From Erythrobacter oryzae (GTDB lineage: Bacteria > Pseudomonadota > Alphaproteobacteria > Sphingomonadales > Sphingomonadaceae), in the NCBI RefSeq assembly GCF_030271515.1, contig NZ_JASCXI010000002.1, positions 186,001 through 250,000 of the forward strand: 64,000 nt of DNA, read 5' to 3'. Positions within the stretch are counted from its first letter, which is position 1. Each line of letters begins with the position of its first letter. Positions 33,537 through 41,486 of the stretch are shown in pieces. The position numbers and the translations under genes are program-made. Below the pieces are notes generated by a model, which was given only the letters and a program-made list of their open reading frames with translations, did not search any database and had not been told where the DNA came from.

Positions 33537-33581
33537 TTCGTAATGATGGGGTCACGTGTTCGAGTCACGTAAGCGGCACCA
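33537..33581 (+). repeat. attR: duplicated 3' part of tRNA-Thr
   Basis: 45 bases identical to 28782-28826, lacking the 5' half of the tRNA. Marks the right boundary of the island. Confidence 0.9.
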
Positions 33582-33682
33582 TTCCCCCGTTCCCCGACAT
33601 CGCCGGTCTTCTTGAAATTCCGCCCCCGGTGCGGGATCATTCGCGCTCGCGGCGTGGGTCGGGGAGTGAGGGCGGTGCCGGG

Positions 33683-34366
33683 GTGAGGTGGTGTGTTGCA
33701 GTGGTGGTGTCGGTGGGGTGGCTCTTCGGGGCTGTGCACCTCGCGGGTGCGCAGGCCGGGCCGCTGTGCGGCACGGGGCGGAATGCCGACGTCTGTTTTG
33801 CCTCGGTCGATCGCAGCGGCAAGCTTTCGCCCGAGCAGCGGGCGCCGCTTGTTGCGGCCGCGCCGGTTGCGATCGATGTCGTCGGCTCGCGGCGGTTCGC
33901 CAAGGAACTCGCCGCGTTTCACGCTGCGCTGCCTGCGGCGTGGGTGAAGCGCAATCGCTATTGGCGCGGTTTCGATCCGGACGCGGCGCCCGGCGCGATC
34001 CTTGCGGCCTTTGCGGGTCTCCATATCGACACGCGCGGCGGCGCGCGGGCGCGGGTGGCGGCGCGGTTTGGCGACAATCTGGCCTACGAGGGCAGCACCG
34101 ACCGGCGCACCGGCGAGCGCTTCATCGCGCTCAACCGCTACCGGCTGGACCGGCCGCTCGGCGGGCTGGTCGCGACCTATGTCCACGAAGCGGCGCACAA
34201 GGCGGGCTATTCGCACCGCGCCGGGCAGTCGCCGGACCAGAAATGCGAGCCGCCTTATGTCATGGCGCAGCTGGCCCGCAAGCTCGCCGAGCCCGACAGC
34301 TGGCCGGCATTCGCCGCGAGCAGAAATGCCTGCCGGTTCTGGCGGGAGATGCCGGGCGCCCGTTGA
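33683..34366 (+). CDS. Secreted metzincin-like protein
   Basis: An exported protein of about 227 residues. A hydrophobic leader (VRWCVAVVVSVGWLFGAVHL) ends near AQA for signal peptidase. The zinc-protease motif HEAAHKAGYSH at about residues 168-178 fits HExxHxxGxxH of metzincins exactly. Four cysteines could form disulfides. I do not recognise a specific family. The start is GTG at 33683; a GTG at 33629 in frame would add 18 residues before the leader and has no ribosome site. Just outside attR, on the chromosomal side. Confidence 0.62.
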   Translation: MRWCVAVVVSVGWLFGAVHLAGAQAGPLCGTGRNADVCFASVDRSGKLSPEQRAPLVAAAPVAIDVVGSRRFAKELAAFHAALPAAWVKRNRYWRGFDPDAAPGAILAAFAGLHIDTRGGARARVAARFGDNLAYEGSTDRRTGERFIALNRYRLDRPLGGLVATYVHEAAHKAGYSHRAGQSPDQKCEPPYVMAQLARKLAEPDSWPAFAASRNACRFWREMPGAR

Positions 34367-34674
34367 TGAGCCAGCGGGTTACCTGCCTGCGCGCCATGGC
34401 GCAGGTCGCAAGGGCGTGAACCTGTCGAAACCGCAAATGCGGTGCCGGGACAGCAAGGCTTCGCGAAATGTGGCCGCAATGGGGCAAAAACGGTTGCCCC
34501 GCAGGGAAAGATCGTTCAATGCGCATTACCGGGCCTCCCTCTTCGGAATCGCGAGGCGCACGCCCTTCGCGCAGGGGCACGTCCGGGGCAGCTGGCCGGG
34601 TGCGCGATTGAACCATGCGTTTTGCGTCGGCACCGCCCAGGCTTCAGGGCCCAGGCTTCAGGAGGACTGAGAAC
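34367..34674. other. Intergenic stretch before the glycan cluster
   Basis: About 308 bases. No supportable gene, RNA or strong hairpin is seen; the direct repeat CCCAGGCTTCAGG at 34636-34661 precedes the GT2 ribosome site. It presumably holds the promoter of the glycan cluster. Confidence 0.5.
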
Positions 34675-35718
34675 TTGCAGCTTCCGCACCATCTTCCCGG
34701 CTCGGTCGAGCTGTCCATCGTGATCCCGGTCTACAACGAGGAAGCCGGGCTCGATGCGCTGATCCAGCGCGTCACCGCCGCCGCCCACGCGCAGTTCGGC
34801 GAGCGCTACGAGTTCATCCTCGTCAACGATGGCTCGAAGGACGGCAGCTGGAATGCGATCTGCCAGCACGCCGACCACGATCCGCGCATCGTCGCGATCA
34901 ACCTGTCGCGCAACCACGGCCACCAGCTGGCGCTGACCGCAGGGCTCAATCACGTGCGCGGCGAGATCGTCTTCGTGCTCGACGCGGACCTGCAGGACCC
35001 GCCCGAACTGCTCGGACCCATGCTCGAACAGCTGCGGCAGGGCTATGACGTGGTCTATGGCCAGCGCACCAAGCGCCACGGTGAGACCGCCTTCAAGCGC
35101 GGCACCGCCTCGCTGTTCTACCGCGCGCTTGCGAGCATGGTCGACACCCACATCCCGCGCGACACCGGCGATTTCCGCCTGATGACGCGCCGCGTGGTCG
35201 ATCAATTGAACGCCATGCCGGAACGCTACCGTTTCATCCGCGGGCTGGTGAGCTACATCGGCTTCAACCAGATCGCCTTCCCCTACGAACGCGACGCGCG
35301 CTTTGCGGGCGAGACCCATTATCCCTTGCGCAAGATGCTCGCGCTCGCGGTGGATGCGGTGACCAGCTTCTCGGTCGTCCCGCTGCGCTTCGCCTCGCAT
35401 CTGGGGATGCTGTTCGGCATTGCGGGCCTCGTCTCGCTGGTCGGCATCCTGTGGTCGTGGCTCGCGGGCGGGACGGTGCAGGGCTGGGCGAGCCTCGCCG
35501 CGCTGACGCTCATCATGGGCTCGGTGCAGCTGCTGGTGCTCGGCGTCTTCGGCGAATATCTCGGCCGCATGTACATGGAGGGCAAGAGCCGTCCGCTGTT
35601 CATCATTTCCGAAGTGCGCCGCCATCCGATCGCCGCCAACGAGGAGCCCGTCGAAGTGGCCGCCGAGGGCGGCACGATCGACACCAAGCGCAGCGAGGGC
35701 ATCCGTGTCGCAGGCTGA
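34675..35718 (+). CDS. GT2 glycosyltransferase, polyprenyl-phosphate type (GtrB/DPM1-like)
   Basis: A 347-residue GT2 enzyme that likely moves a sugar from its nucleotide to a polyprenyl phosphate. GT-A core: LSIVIPVYNEEAGLDALI, FILVNDGSKDGS and VFVLDADLQDPPELL with DxD-type Asp. Two C-terminal TM helices (HLGMLFGIAGLVSLVGIL; SLAALTLIMGSVQLLVLGVF) place it at the inner membrane. TTG at 34675 has GGAGG at 34661-34665. The downstream GtrA gene supports a flippase partner, as in gtrA-gtrB modification systems. Confidence 0.88.
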   Translation: MQLPHHLPGSVELSIVIPVYNEEAGLDALIQRVTAAAHAQFGERYEFILVNDGSKDGSWNAICQHADHDPRIVAINLSRNHGHQLALTAGLNHVRGEIVFVLDADLQDPPELLGPMLEQLRQGYDVVYGQRTKRHGETAFKRGTASLFYRALASMVDTHIPRDTGDFRLMTRRVVDQLNAMPERYRFIRGLVSYIGFNQIAFPYERDARFAGETHYPLRKMLALAVDAVTSFSVVPLRFASHLGMLFGIAGLVSLVGILWSWLAGGTVQGWASLAALTLIMGSVQLLVLGVFGEYLGRMYMEGKSRPLFIISEVRRHPIAANEEPVEVAAEGGTIDTKRSEGIRVAG

Positions 35719-36394
35719 ATTCGACGCCTATGTTGACGAATACGACGCCCAGCACGCCCAGTCGGTCAAGCTGAGCGGGGAAGACCCGGAATTTTTCGCC
35801 GAATACAAGGCGAAGGAGGCCGCGCGCGCGATGGCCGCAGCGGGTATCGCGCCGCAGCGGATCATGGATTTCGGCGCCGGGCGTGGCAATTGCATCGCCC
35901 ACTTGCAGCGCGAATTTCCGGACGCGGCGCTGACTGCGCTCGACGTCTCGGCGCGCTCGCTCACGCATTGCGCCGCGCGCGCGATCCGTCCGCTCGAGAC
36001 GGTGTGCTACGATGGGCAGACCCTGCCGTTCGAGGACGGAAGCTTCGACCTCGTCTTCACAGCCTGCGTGTTCCACCACATCCCGGCCGAGGATCACATC
36101 CGCCTCCTTTCCGAAATCCGCCGGGTGCTGACCCCCAAGGGGCGGTTCATGCTGTTCGAGCACAACCCGTGGAACCCGCTCACCCGCCATGCGGTGGCGA
36201 CGTGCCCGTTCGATGTGAATGCGGTGCTGATCAGCGCTCCCGAGATGCGCCGCCGGTTCCGCGCGGCGGGGTTCACCGACGTCGACCTCAAGTGGACGCT
36301 GTTCTTCCCGGCCTTCGCCGCTCCGCTGCGCCCGCTCGAGGCGGGGCTCGGCTGGCTGCCGCTGGGCGCGCAATACCGCCTTCTCGCGCGCTGA
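35705..36394 (+). CDS. Class I SAM-dependent methyltransferase
   Basis: A 229-residue Rossmann methyltransferase. Motif I is MDFGAGRGNCIAHLQ; motif II/acidic loop is LTALDVSARSL; the Methyltransf_11 block FEDGSFDLVFTACVFHHIP follows, then LTPKGRFMLFEHNP. The GTG start at 35705 overlaps the GT2 stop by 14 bp, so translation is coupled. Position suggests methylation of a glycan or lipid-linked intermediate, but the acceptor is unknown. Confidence 0.85.
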   Translation: MSQAEFDAYVDEYDAQHAQSVKLSGEDPEFFAEYKAKEAARAMAAAGIAPQRIMDFGAGRGNCIAHLQREFPDAALTALDVSARSLTHCAARAIRPLETVCYDGQTLPFEDGSFDLVFTACVFHHIPAEDHIRLLSEIRRVLTPKGRFMLFEHNPWNPLTRHAVATCPFDVNAVLISAPEMRRRFRAAGFTDVDLKWTLFFPAFAAPLRPLEAGLGWLPLGAQYRLLAR

Positions 36395-36408
36395 GGGGCC
36401 CTGACACC

Positions 36409-36792
36409 ATGCTTGCCCGCCTGCTGCGTTTCGGGCTGACCGGCCTTGCCAATTCGGCTGTGGGCTGGGCGGTGATCTTCGGCGGATTGTGGGCGGGCCT
36501 TAGCGGGCTGGCCGCCAATGCGGCGGGCTACGGCGTCGGGCTGATGCTGTCATTCACCTTGAACCGCCGTTTCGTCTTCGGCGTGACGGGCAAGGTCCGG
36601 GCACCCGAGGTGCTGCGCTTCCTTGCCGCCTTCGCCATCGCCTACGGGGTCAACGTGGCGGTGCTGCTGGCCGCGCAAGGCGTGCTCGGGCGGGACAGCG
36701 CGCTGGCGCAGCTTCCCGCCATCGGGGCCTATATCGTGATCTTCTTCCTCCTTTCGCAATTCGTCGTGTTCCGGCAGGCCCCGTCCGAATGA
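36409..36792 (+). CDS. GtrA family membrane protein
   Basis: A 127-residue GtrA/DPMS family protein with four TM helices: FGLTGLANSAVGWAVIFG, LAANAAGYGVGLMLSFTLN, FLAAFAIAYGVNVAVLLAA and AIGAYIVIFFLLSQFVVF. The NRRFVF block between helices 2 and 3 is the family signature. Such proteins are thought to flip polyprenyl-phosphate sugars. ATG at 36409; it overlaps the next gene by 4 bp. Fits with the GT2 gene two positions upstream. Confidence 0.9.
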   Translation: MLARLLRFGLTGLANSAVGWAVIFGGLWAGLSGLAANAAGYGVGLMLSFTLNRRFVFGVTGKVRAPEVLRFLAAFAIAYGVNVAVLLAAQGVLGRDSALAQLPAIGAYIVIFFLLSQFVVFRQAPSE

Positions 36793-38396
36793 GCCCCGCC
36801 AAGCCCCTGCCGATCGAGCCGCTGGGCGGCGCGCGCAAGCCGCTGTCCGGCCTGCTCGACAGCTGGTGGGCAATCGCGCTCGTCTGCCTGATCGCGCTCG
36901 CGCCGCTGCTGGTGGTGGAGGGGATCGCCCCGCTGACCGACCTCTACGGCCACCTCGGGCGCCATGCCGTCCAGACCGGGCTGTCCGAGCGGCCGGGCCT
37001 GCAACCCTATTTCACCTACGAATGGCAGCTGCTGGGCAACCTCGGCGGCGACATCCTCGTCGAGCTGTTCTACCCGCTGTTCGGGGTCGAGGGCGCGGTG
37101 CGGGCGACCGTGATGGTGACGCAGGCCCTCGGCGCGCTGGGCCTCGTGCTGGTGAGCCGCGAGGTGCACGGCCGCGTCACGCCCTTCGCGCTCGCGGCGA
37201 TCCCGCTGATCTACGGCTTTCCCTTCAACTATGGCTTCATCAACTACACCCTGAGCATGGCGCTGGCGCTGCTGGCCTATGTGCTGTGGCTGCGCCTGCG
37301 CCGAGCCGAGCGCGAGGGGCTGGCGGCGGTCTGGCTGGGCGTGGCAGGCGTGGCGATCTGGGTCGCGCATACCTATGGCTGGGCCTTCCTCGGGCTGCTG
37401 GCGGGATCGACCATGCTGGCCGAGGTGTGGGCGGCACGCGCGCCGCTGCACCGTGCCGTCATCCGCATCCTCGCCGCTTGCTGGCCGCTGCTGCTGCCGA
37501 TCGTGCCGATGGTGATCTGGCGCGCGGGCAGTTCGGGCGCGGCGGTTTCGGGCTGGGCGCTGGGGTTCAAATATGTCTGGCTGCTCTCGCCGCTGCGCAC
37601 CTATTGGCGCGATTTCGACATGGCCTCGCTCGCTGCGCTGGTGATGCTGCTCGGCTGGGCGGTGGCCTCGCGCGCGGTGAAGTTCGACCGCGGCGTCGGG
37701 ATCGCGGCGCTGCTGTGCCTCGTGTTCTTCATGGCCCTGCCGTTCCGGGTTTTCGGATCGGCCTTCGCCGACATGCGGCTGCTGCCCTATGCGCTGGCGC
37801 TGGCGCTGGTGGCGATCGGGGCGGGCGAGCAGAGCGCGAGAGCAGCGCGCGCGCTGCTGATCGCAGGCGCGCTGGCGCTCGCCTTCTTCGGGGTGCGCAT
37901 GGCGAGCACGACCCTCGCCTTCGCGCGCCTCGATGCGCAGGTGCAGGCCGCGCTCCCGGCGCTCGAGAAGATGCCCAAGGGCGCGCGGGTCGCGTTCTTC
38001 TCGGTCAAGCCTTGCCGCACGCGCTGGGCGCTGGCCCCGCTCGATCACCTCTCGGGCGCGGCGATGGCGCGGCGCGACGCCTTCGTGAACGACCAGTGGC
38101 AGGCTCCGGGGGTGAACCCGCTGAAGGTGCGCTACCCCGCGGCCGAGCCCTTCGTGCGCGATCCCTCGCATCTCGTCGTGCGCGAGGAGTGCAAGGAGAC
38201 CCGCACGCGCCTGCGGCTCTCGACCGCGCTCGCCCGCCTGCCGCGCGGGGCCTTCACCCACATTTGGATCGTCGGCCAATACGACCCCAAGCTGAAGACG
38301 CCCGAGGGCTTCGTCCCCGTGCCCGATGCGGGGAGCGGGCTGCTGTTCGCGGCGACCGACCCCGCGCCCCCGCCGCCGCCCCTGCCGCAGCGCTGA
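36789..38396 (+). CDS. Polytopic membrane protein, probable GT-C-type glycosyltransferase
   Basis: A 535-residue protein with about 10-12 hydrophobic helices (for example AIALVCLIALAPLLVVEGIA; LAMAIPLIYGFPFNYGFINY-like segment). The first periplasmic loop holds LTDLYGHLGRH, an acidic loop after TM1, as in GT-C enzymes that use polyprenyl-linked donors. A soluble C-terminal part (about 400-520) follows. No precise family is recognised. ATGA overlap with gtrA. It may use the lipid-linked sugar made and flipped by the upstream genes. Confidence 0.7.
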   Translation: MSPAKPLPIEPLGGARKPLSGLLDSWWAIALVCLIALAPLLVVEGIAPLTDLYGHLGRHAVQTGLSERPGLQPYFTYEWQLLGNLGGDILVELFYPLFGVEGAVRATVMVTQALGALGLVLVSREVHGRVTPFALAAIPLIYGFPFNYGFINYTLSMALALLAYVLWLRLRRAEREGLAAVWLGVAGVAIWVAHTYGWAFLGLLAGSTMLAEVWAARAPLHRAVIRILAACWPLLLPIVPMVIWRAGSSGAAVSGWALGFKYVWLLSPLRTYWRDFDMASLAALVMLLGWAVASRAVKFDRGVGIAALLCLVFFMALPFRVFGSAFADMRLLPYALALALVAIGAGEQSARAARALLIAGALALAFFGVRMASTTLAFARLDAQVQAALPALEKMPKGARVAFFSVKPCRTRWALAPLDHLSGAAMARRDAFVNDQWQAPGVNPLKVRYPAAEPFVRDPSHLVVREECKETRTRLRLSTALARLPRGAFTHIWIVGQYDPKLKTPEGFVPVPDAGSGLLFAATDPAPPPPPLPQR

Positions 38397-38464
38397 GCGC
38401 CAGCAAGTTCGCCAGTTTACCCCGCCCCGGCGCGCGCGCACCACGGGCGCGAGGAGACGAGGCG

Positions 38465-39253
38465 ATGGATCTGGGAATTCGGGGGCGGCGCGCGCTCGTC
38501 AACGGCGGCAGCGCAGGGATGGGCCGCGGCGCGGCGCTGGCACTGGCGCGCGAGGGCTGCGAGGTGTTCATCTCGGCGAGGGGCGCCGAGCGGCTCGAGG
38601 CGACCTGCCGCGCCATCGCTGCCGAGACCGGCGTGCGGGTGCATCCCGTCATCGCCGACCACGCGAGCGAGGAAGGCCGCAAGACGATCCTTGCCGCGAT
38701 CCCCGATCCCGACATTCTCGTCGCCACCTGCGCCCCGCCGCCCTTCACCGGCGACTTCCGCACCGTGTCGCGCGAGGATTTCGAGAAGGCGGTGGCAACC
38801 GCGTTGCTGAGCCCGATCGACTACATCAAGGCAGTCAGCGGCCCGATGGTCGAACGGCGCTGGGGCCGGATCGTCAATATCTCGACCGGCGCGGCCAAGT
38901 ATCCCGCGGCGATGCGCGTGCTCTCGGGCCCGCCGCGCGCGGCGCTGGCGAATTACTGCCACGCGATCTCCAAGGAGCTCGCCGCGCACAATGTCACGAT
39001 CAACTCGGTGCTGCCGGGGATGCATCACACGCCGGGGGCCGAGGAAGCGCTCGCCCCGCGCGCGGCGGCGAACGGGCGCAGCTATGCCGAGGAGGCCGAG
39101 GCCTTCGTCAAGGCGGTGCGCATCCCCGCCGGGCGCTTCGGCGACGCCGAGGATCTGGGCGCGCTGGTGGCGATGTTCTGCTCAGCGCAGGCGAGCTACG
39201 TCACGGGGCAGTCGCTGGTGGTCGACGGCGGGATCGGGACGTCGACCTTCTAG
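38465..39253 (+). CDS. SDR-family protein lacking the YxxxK pair
   Basis: A 262-residue short-chain dehydrogenase/reductase fold. The cofactor loop is LVNGGSAGMGRGAALALA (with N-G-G-S rather than TGGxxGIG), and the end DLGALVAMFCSAQASYVTGQ then VDGG is typical. Where Tyr-x3-Lys should stand, alignment by spacing to the following NVTINSVLPG gives SGPPR, so both catalytic residues seem absent; Ser of NISTG remains. It may be a non-classical reductase or a binding protein. Tail-to-tail with the amidohydrolase (4-bp overlap). Confidence 0.82.
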   Translation: MDLGIRGRRALVNGGSAGMGRGAALALAREGCEVFISARGAERLEATCRAIAAETGVRVHPVIADHASEEGRKTILAAIPDPDILVATCAPPPFTGDFRTVSREDFEKAVATALLSPIDYIKAVSGPMVERRWGRIVNISTGAAKYPAAMRVLSGPPRAALANYCHAISKELAAHNVTINSVLPGMHHTPGAEEALAPRAAANGRSYAEEAEAFVKAVRIPAGRFGDAEDLGALVAMFCSAQASYVTGQSLVVDGGIGTSTF

Positions 39254-40971
39254 GCGGCGGCGCGATATCCGCTCCCGCGCACCAGCTGGCCGGGACGCGC
39301 GCCGGTGCTCTCGTCGAAGCGGCGGATTACCTCGCCCGCGACGATGGTCGCCTCGTAGCCGGTCGCGCGCTGGTGCAACCGGCGGCCGCCGGCGGGCAGA
39401 TCGCGCACCACTTCGGGCAGGTGCAGGGTGAGGCCGTCGAGGTCGATGACGTTGAGGTCGGCGCGCCCGCCCAAAGCGAGCGTCCCCCGGTCGGCGAAGC
39501 CCACCGCGCGCGCGGCCTTCTGGCCCAGCATGTGCACCGCCTCGGCGAGGCCCAGCTTCAGCGGCCCGTCCTTCTGGACGAATTCGGTCAGCAGATAGGT
39601 CGAATAGCTCGCATCGCAGATCGCCCCGTAATGCGCCCCGCCATCGCCGAGGCCGGGGACGCAATGCGGGTGGCGCAGCATCTCGTGCGCGCTGGCGAGG
39701 CTGGCGTTCTCGTAATTGCCGAGCGCGGCGAGGAACAGGCCCCGCCCCTCGGTGGCGAGCAGGCGGTCATAGGCGACCTCCTGCGGAGTGCAGCCGCGCG
39801 CCTCGGCCTGGCCTGCCATGCTCATGTGCGCAGGCGGGGCGTAGTCGGGCGGGTTGTCGAGCGGAAACAGCCAGCGCCAGTTGCGGGCGAGCTCGTTGAA
39901 GGGGTGGCCGGGGGTGAAGTCCTCGGAGATCAGCGCGGCGCGCAGGGCGGGGTCGCGCATTGCCGCCACCTGTTCCGGGATGGAGAGGTGCGCGATCTTG
40001 GCCCATGACGGGCACAGCACGAAGGGATGCACCGTCAGCTCGAGCCCCGCGATCAGCCCGATCGGGCGCGGCATCACCTGCGCGTTCGCCACGCCGCCGC
40101 TGGCATTGGTGCGCTCGAGCATTTCGAGCACCCGCCGCCAGCGCGGGGGCGCGTCATTGCCCGAGGCGAGGGTGAAGGTTGCAGGACGGCCGCTCGCCGC
40201 GATCATCCGCTCGATCACCGGATATTCCCTGTCCCACCCCACAAAGGCGTCGAGCACCACCTGGAACGTCCCCGCGCCCGCATCCGCCATGCCGCGCCCG
40301 ATGGCTTCGAGTTCGGCGATGTCGGTATCGAAGGTCGGGATCGCCTCCCCGTCGGCGGTCTTGTGGATGGAGAGCCGCGAGGTCGCAAAGCCGAGCGCGC
40401 CCGCGCGCATCGCCTCGGCGGTGAGGCGGCGCATCAGGGCGAGGTCATCCTCGGTCGCCACCTCGCGCGCCGCGCCGCGTGCGCCCATCGCGTAGACCCG
40501 CAAGGGCGAGTGCGGGAGATAGGCCGCCACATCAATATCGCGCCGCCCCGCCGCCACCTTGTCGAGATACTCCGGAAAGGTCTCCCAGTCCCAGTCGAGC
40601 CCCTCGGTCATCACCACGCCGGGGATGTCCTCGACCCCTTCCATGACGTTGATGAGCATATCGTGATCGCTCTTGCGGCAGGGCGCGAAGCCGACGCCGC
40701 AATTGCCCATGACGGCTGTGGTGACGCCGTGCGAGGAGGAGGGGGAGAGTTCCTCGGCCCAGATGCACTGGCCGTCATAATGGGTGTGGACGTCGATGAA
40801 GCCGGGGGTGACGATCTTGCCGCGTGCGTCGATTTCGTCCGCCCCGCGCCCGAGGCGCTTGCCAATGGCGGCAACCCGCCCCCCGCTGATGGCGACGTCG
40901 CCCTCGATCGGATCGCCGCCCGTCCCGTCGGCGATGGTGCCGCCGCGGATCACCAGATCATAGTCTGCCAT
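39250..40971 (-). CDS. N-acyl-D-amino-acid deacylase-family amidohydrolase
   Basis: A 573-residue member of the D-aminoacylase branch of the amidohydrolase superfamily. N-terminal metal motif: VTPGFIDVHTHYDGQ (HxH with Asp). A conserved Cys lies in GNCGVGFAPCRK, the position that bridges or binds zinc in D-aminoacylase. The C-terminal end GLGDGGAHYGAICDASYSTY contains the catalytic Asp context. Cytoplasmic, no signal. Actual substrate may be an N-acyl amino acid or another amide. It follows MAPEG by 3 bp on the same strand. Confidence 0.87.
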   Translation of the reverse strand: MADYDLVIRGGTIADGTGGDPIEGDVAISGGRVAAIGKRLGRGADEIDARGKIVTPGFIDVHTHYDGQCIWAEELSPSSSHGVTTAVMGNCGVGFAPCRKSDHDMLINVMEGVEDIPGVVMTEGLDWDWETFPEYLDKVAAGRRDIDVAAYLPHSPLRVYAMGARGAAREVATEDDLALMRRLTAEAMRAGALGFATSRLSIHKTADGEAIPTFDTDIAELEAIGRGMADAGAGTFQVVLDAFVGWDREYPVIERMIAASGRPATFTLASGNDAPPRWRRVLEMLERTNASGGVANAQVMPRPIGLIAGLELTVHPFVLCPSWAKIAHLSIPEQVAAMRDPALRAALISEDFTPGHPFNELARNWRWLFPLDNPPDYAPPAHMSMAGQAEARGCTPQEVAYDRLLATEGRGLFLAALGNYENASLASAHEMLRHPHCVPGLGDGGAHYGAICDASYSTYLLTEFVQKDGPLKLGLAEAVHMLGQKAARAVGFADRGTLALGGRADLNVIDLDGLTLHLPEVVRDLPAGGRRLHQRATGYEATIVAGEVIRRFDESTGARPGQLVRGSGYRAAA

Positions 40972-40974
40972 GGC

Positions 40975-41382
40975 TCAGGCCTCTCCTCCCGCCAGTTTCA
41001 CGATCCCGCCGATGAGCGAGCCGAGCACGAAGATATAGATCGGCGGCATCGAGATGTAGAGCGGGATCAGCCGCTTTTCGGGCGCCTTGTGATAGCCCAG
41101 CGCGTAGAGCACCCGCATCGGCGGCCAGACGATCCCGATGGCGGCGGCCCAGAGCGGGCTCACGGCATAGGCGAAGAGCCACATGCCGGGCAGGAACAGC
41201 ACCAGATGCTCGAGCGTGTTGTGATGCGCGCGGACGTGGCGGACATATTCCTCCGGCCCCTCGTGCGAGGGCGCGGGCACCTTGAACTTGACCCGCGCGA
41301 GCCCCGCTTTCAGCAGCGTGAAGTAATAGGCGAGCAGCGCAAGCGCGCTGACGATCACGACATAGATATACGGGTCGGTCAT
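40975..41382 (-). CDS. MAPEG family membrane protein
   Basis: A 135-residue four-helix MAPEG protein. Helix 1: IYVVIVSALALLAYYFTLLK; the loop KVPAPSHEGPEEYVRHVRAH-HNTLEHLVLF contains the family E-R-x-x-x-N-type glutathione/lipid region (RAHHNTLEHL); three more helices follow. MAPEG members act in eicosanoid and glutathione metabolism; bacterial roles are mostly unknown. First gene of a two-gene unit with the amidohydrolase; divergent from bciA. Confidence 0.85.
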   Translation of the reverse strand: MTDPYIYVVIVSALALLAYYFTLLKAGLARVKFKVPAPSHEGPEEYVRHVRAHHNTLEHLVLFLPGMWLFAYAVSPLWAAAIGIVWPPMRVLYALGYHKAPEKRLIPLYISMPPIYIFVLGSLIGGIVKLAGGEA

Positions 41383-41486
41383 TGTCCTGCGCCTCTCCCC
41401 GAGCGCTCGGGCAGAGGCTGGCGGGGGGAGGGGCGGGCGGCAACTCGCACTTTTGCGCTTGGGGACGGGGCGGGTTAGGAGGGGGC

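Larger units (their letters stand above)
28782..33581. mobile_element. Genomic island integrated in tRNA-Thr
   Basis: 45-bp perfect direct repeats of the tRNA 3' end bound a 4.8-kb segment. Content: an AlpA/excisionase-type regulator, a solo winged-helix regulator, a DUF1800 gene and a DUF1501 gene. Base composition is lower in GC than the surroundings, strongest over 29400-31800. No tyrosine integrase is present, so the island looks immobilised or dependent on an integrase elsewhere. Integration into a tRNA by a tyrosine recombinase is the normal explanation for such repeats. Confidence 0.88.
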
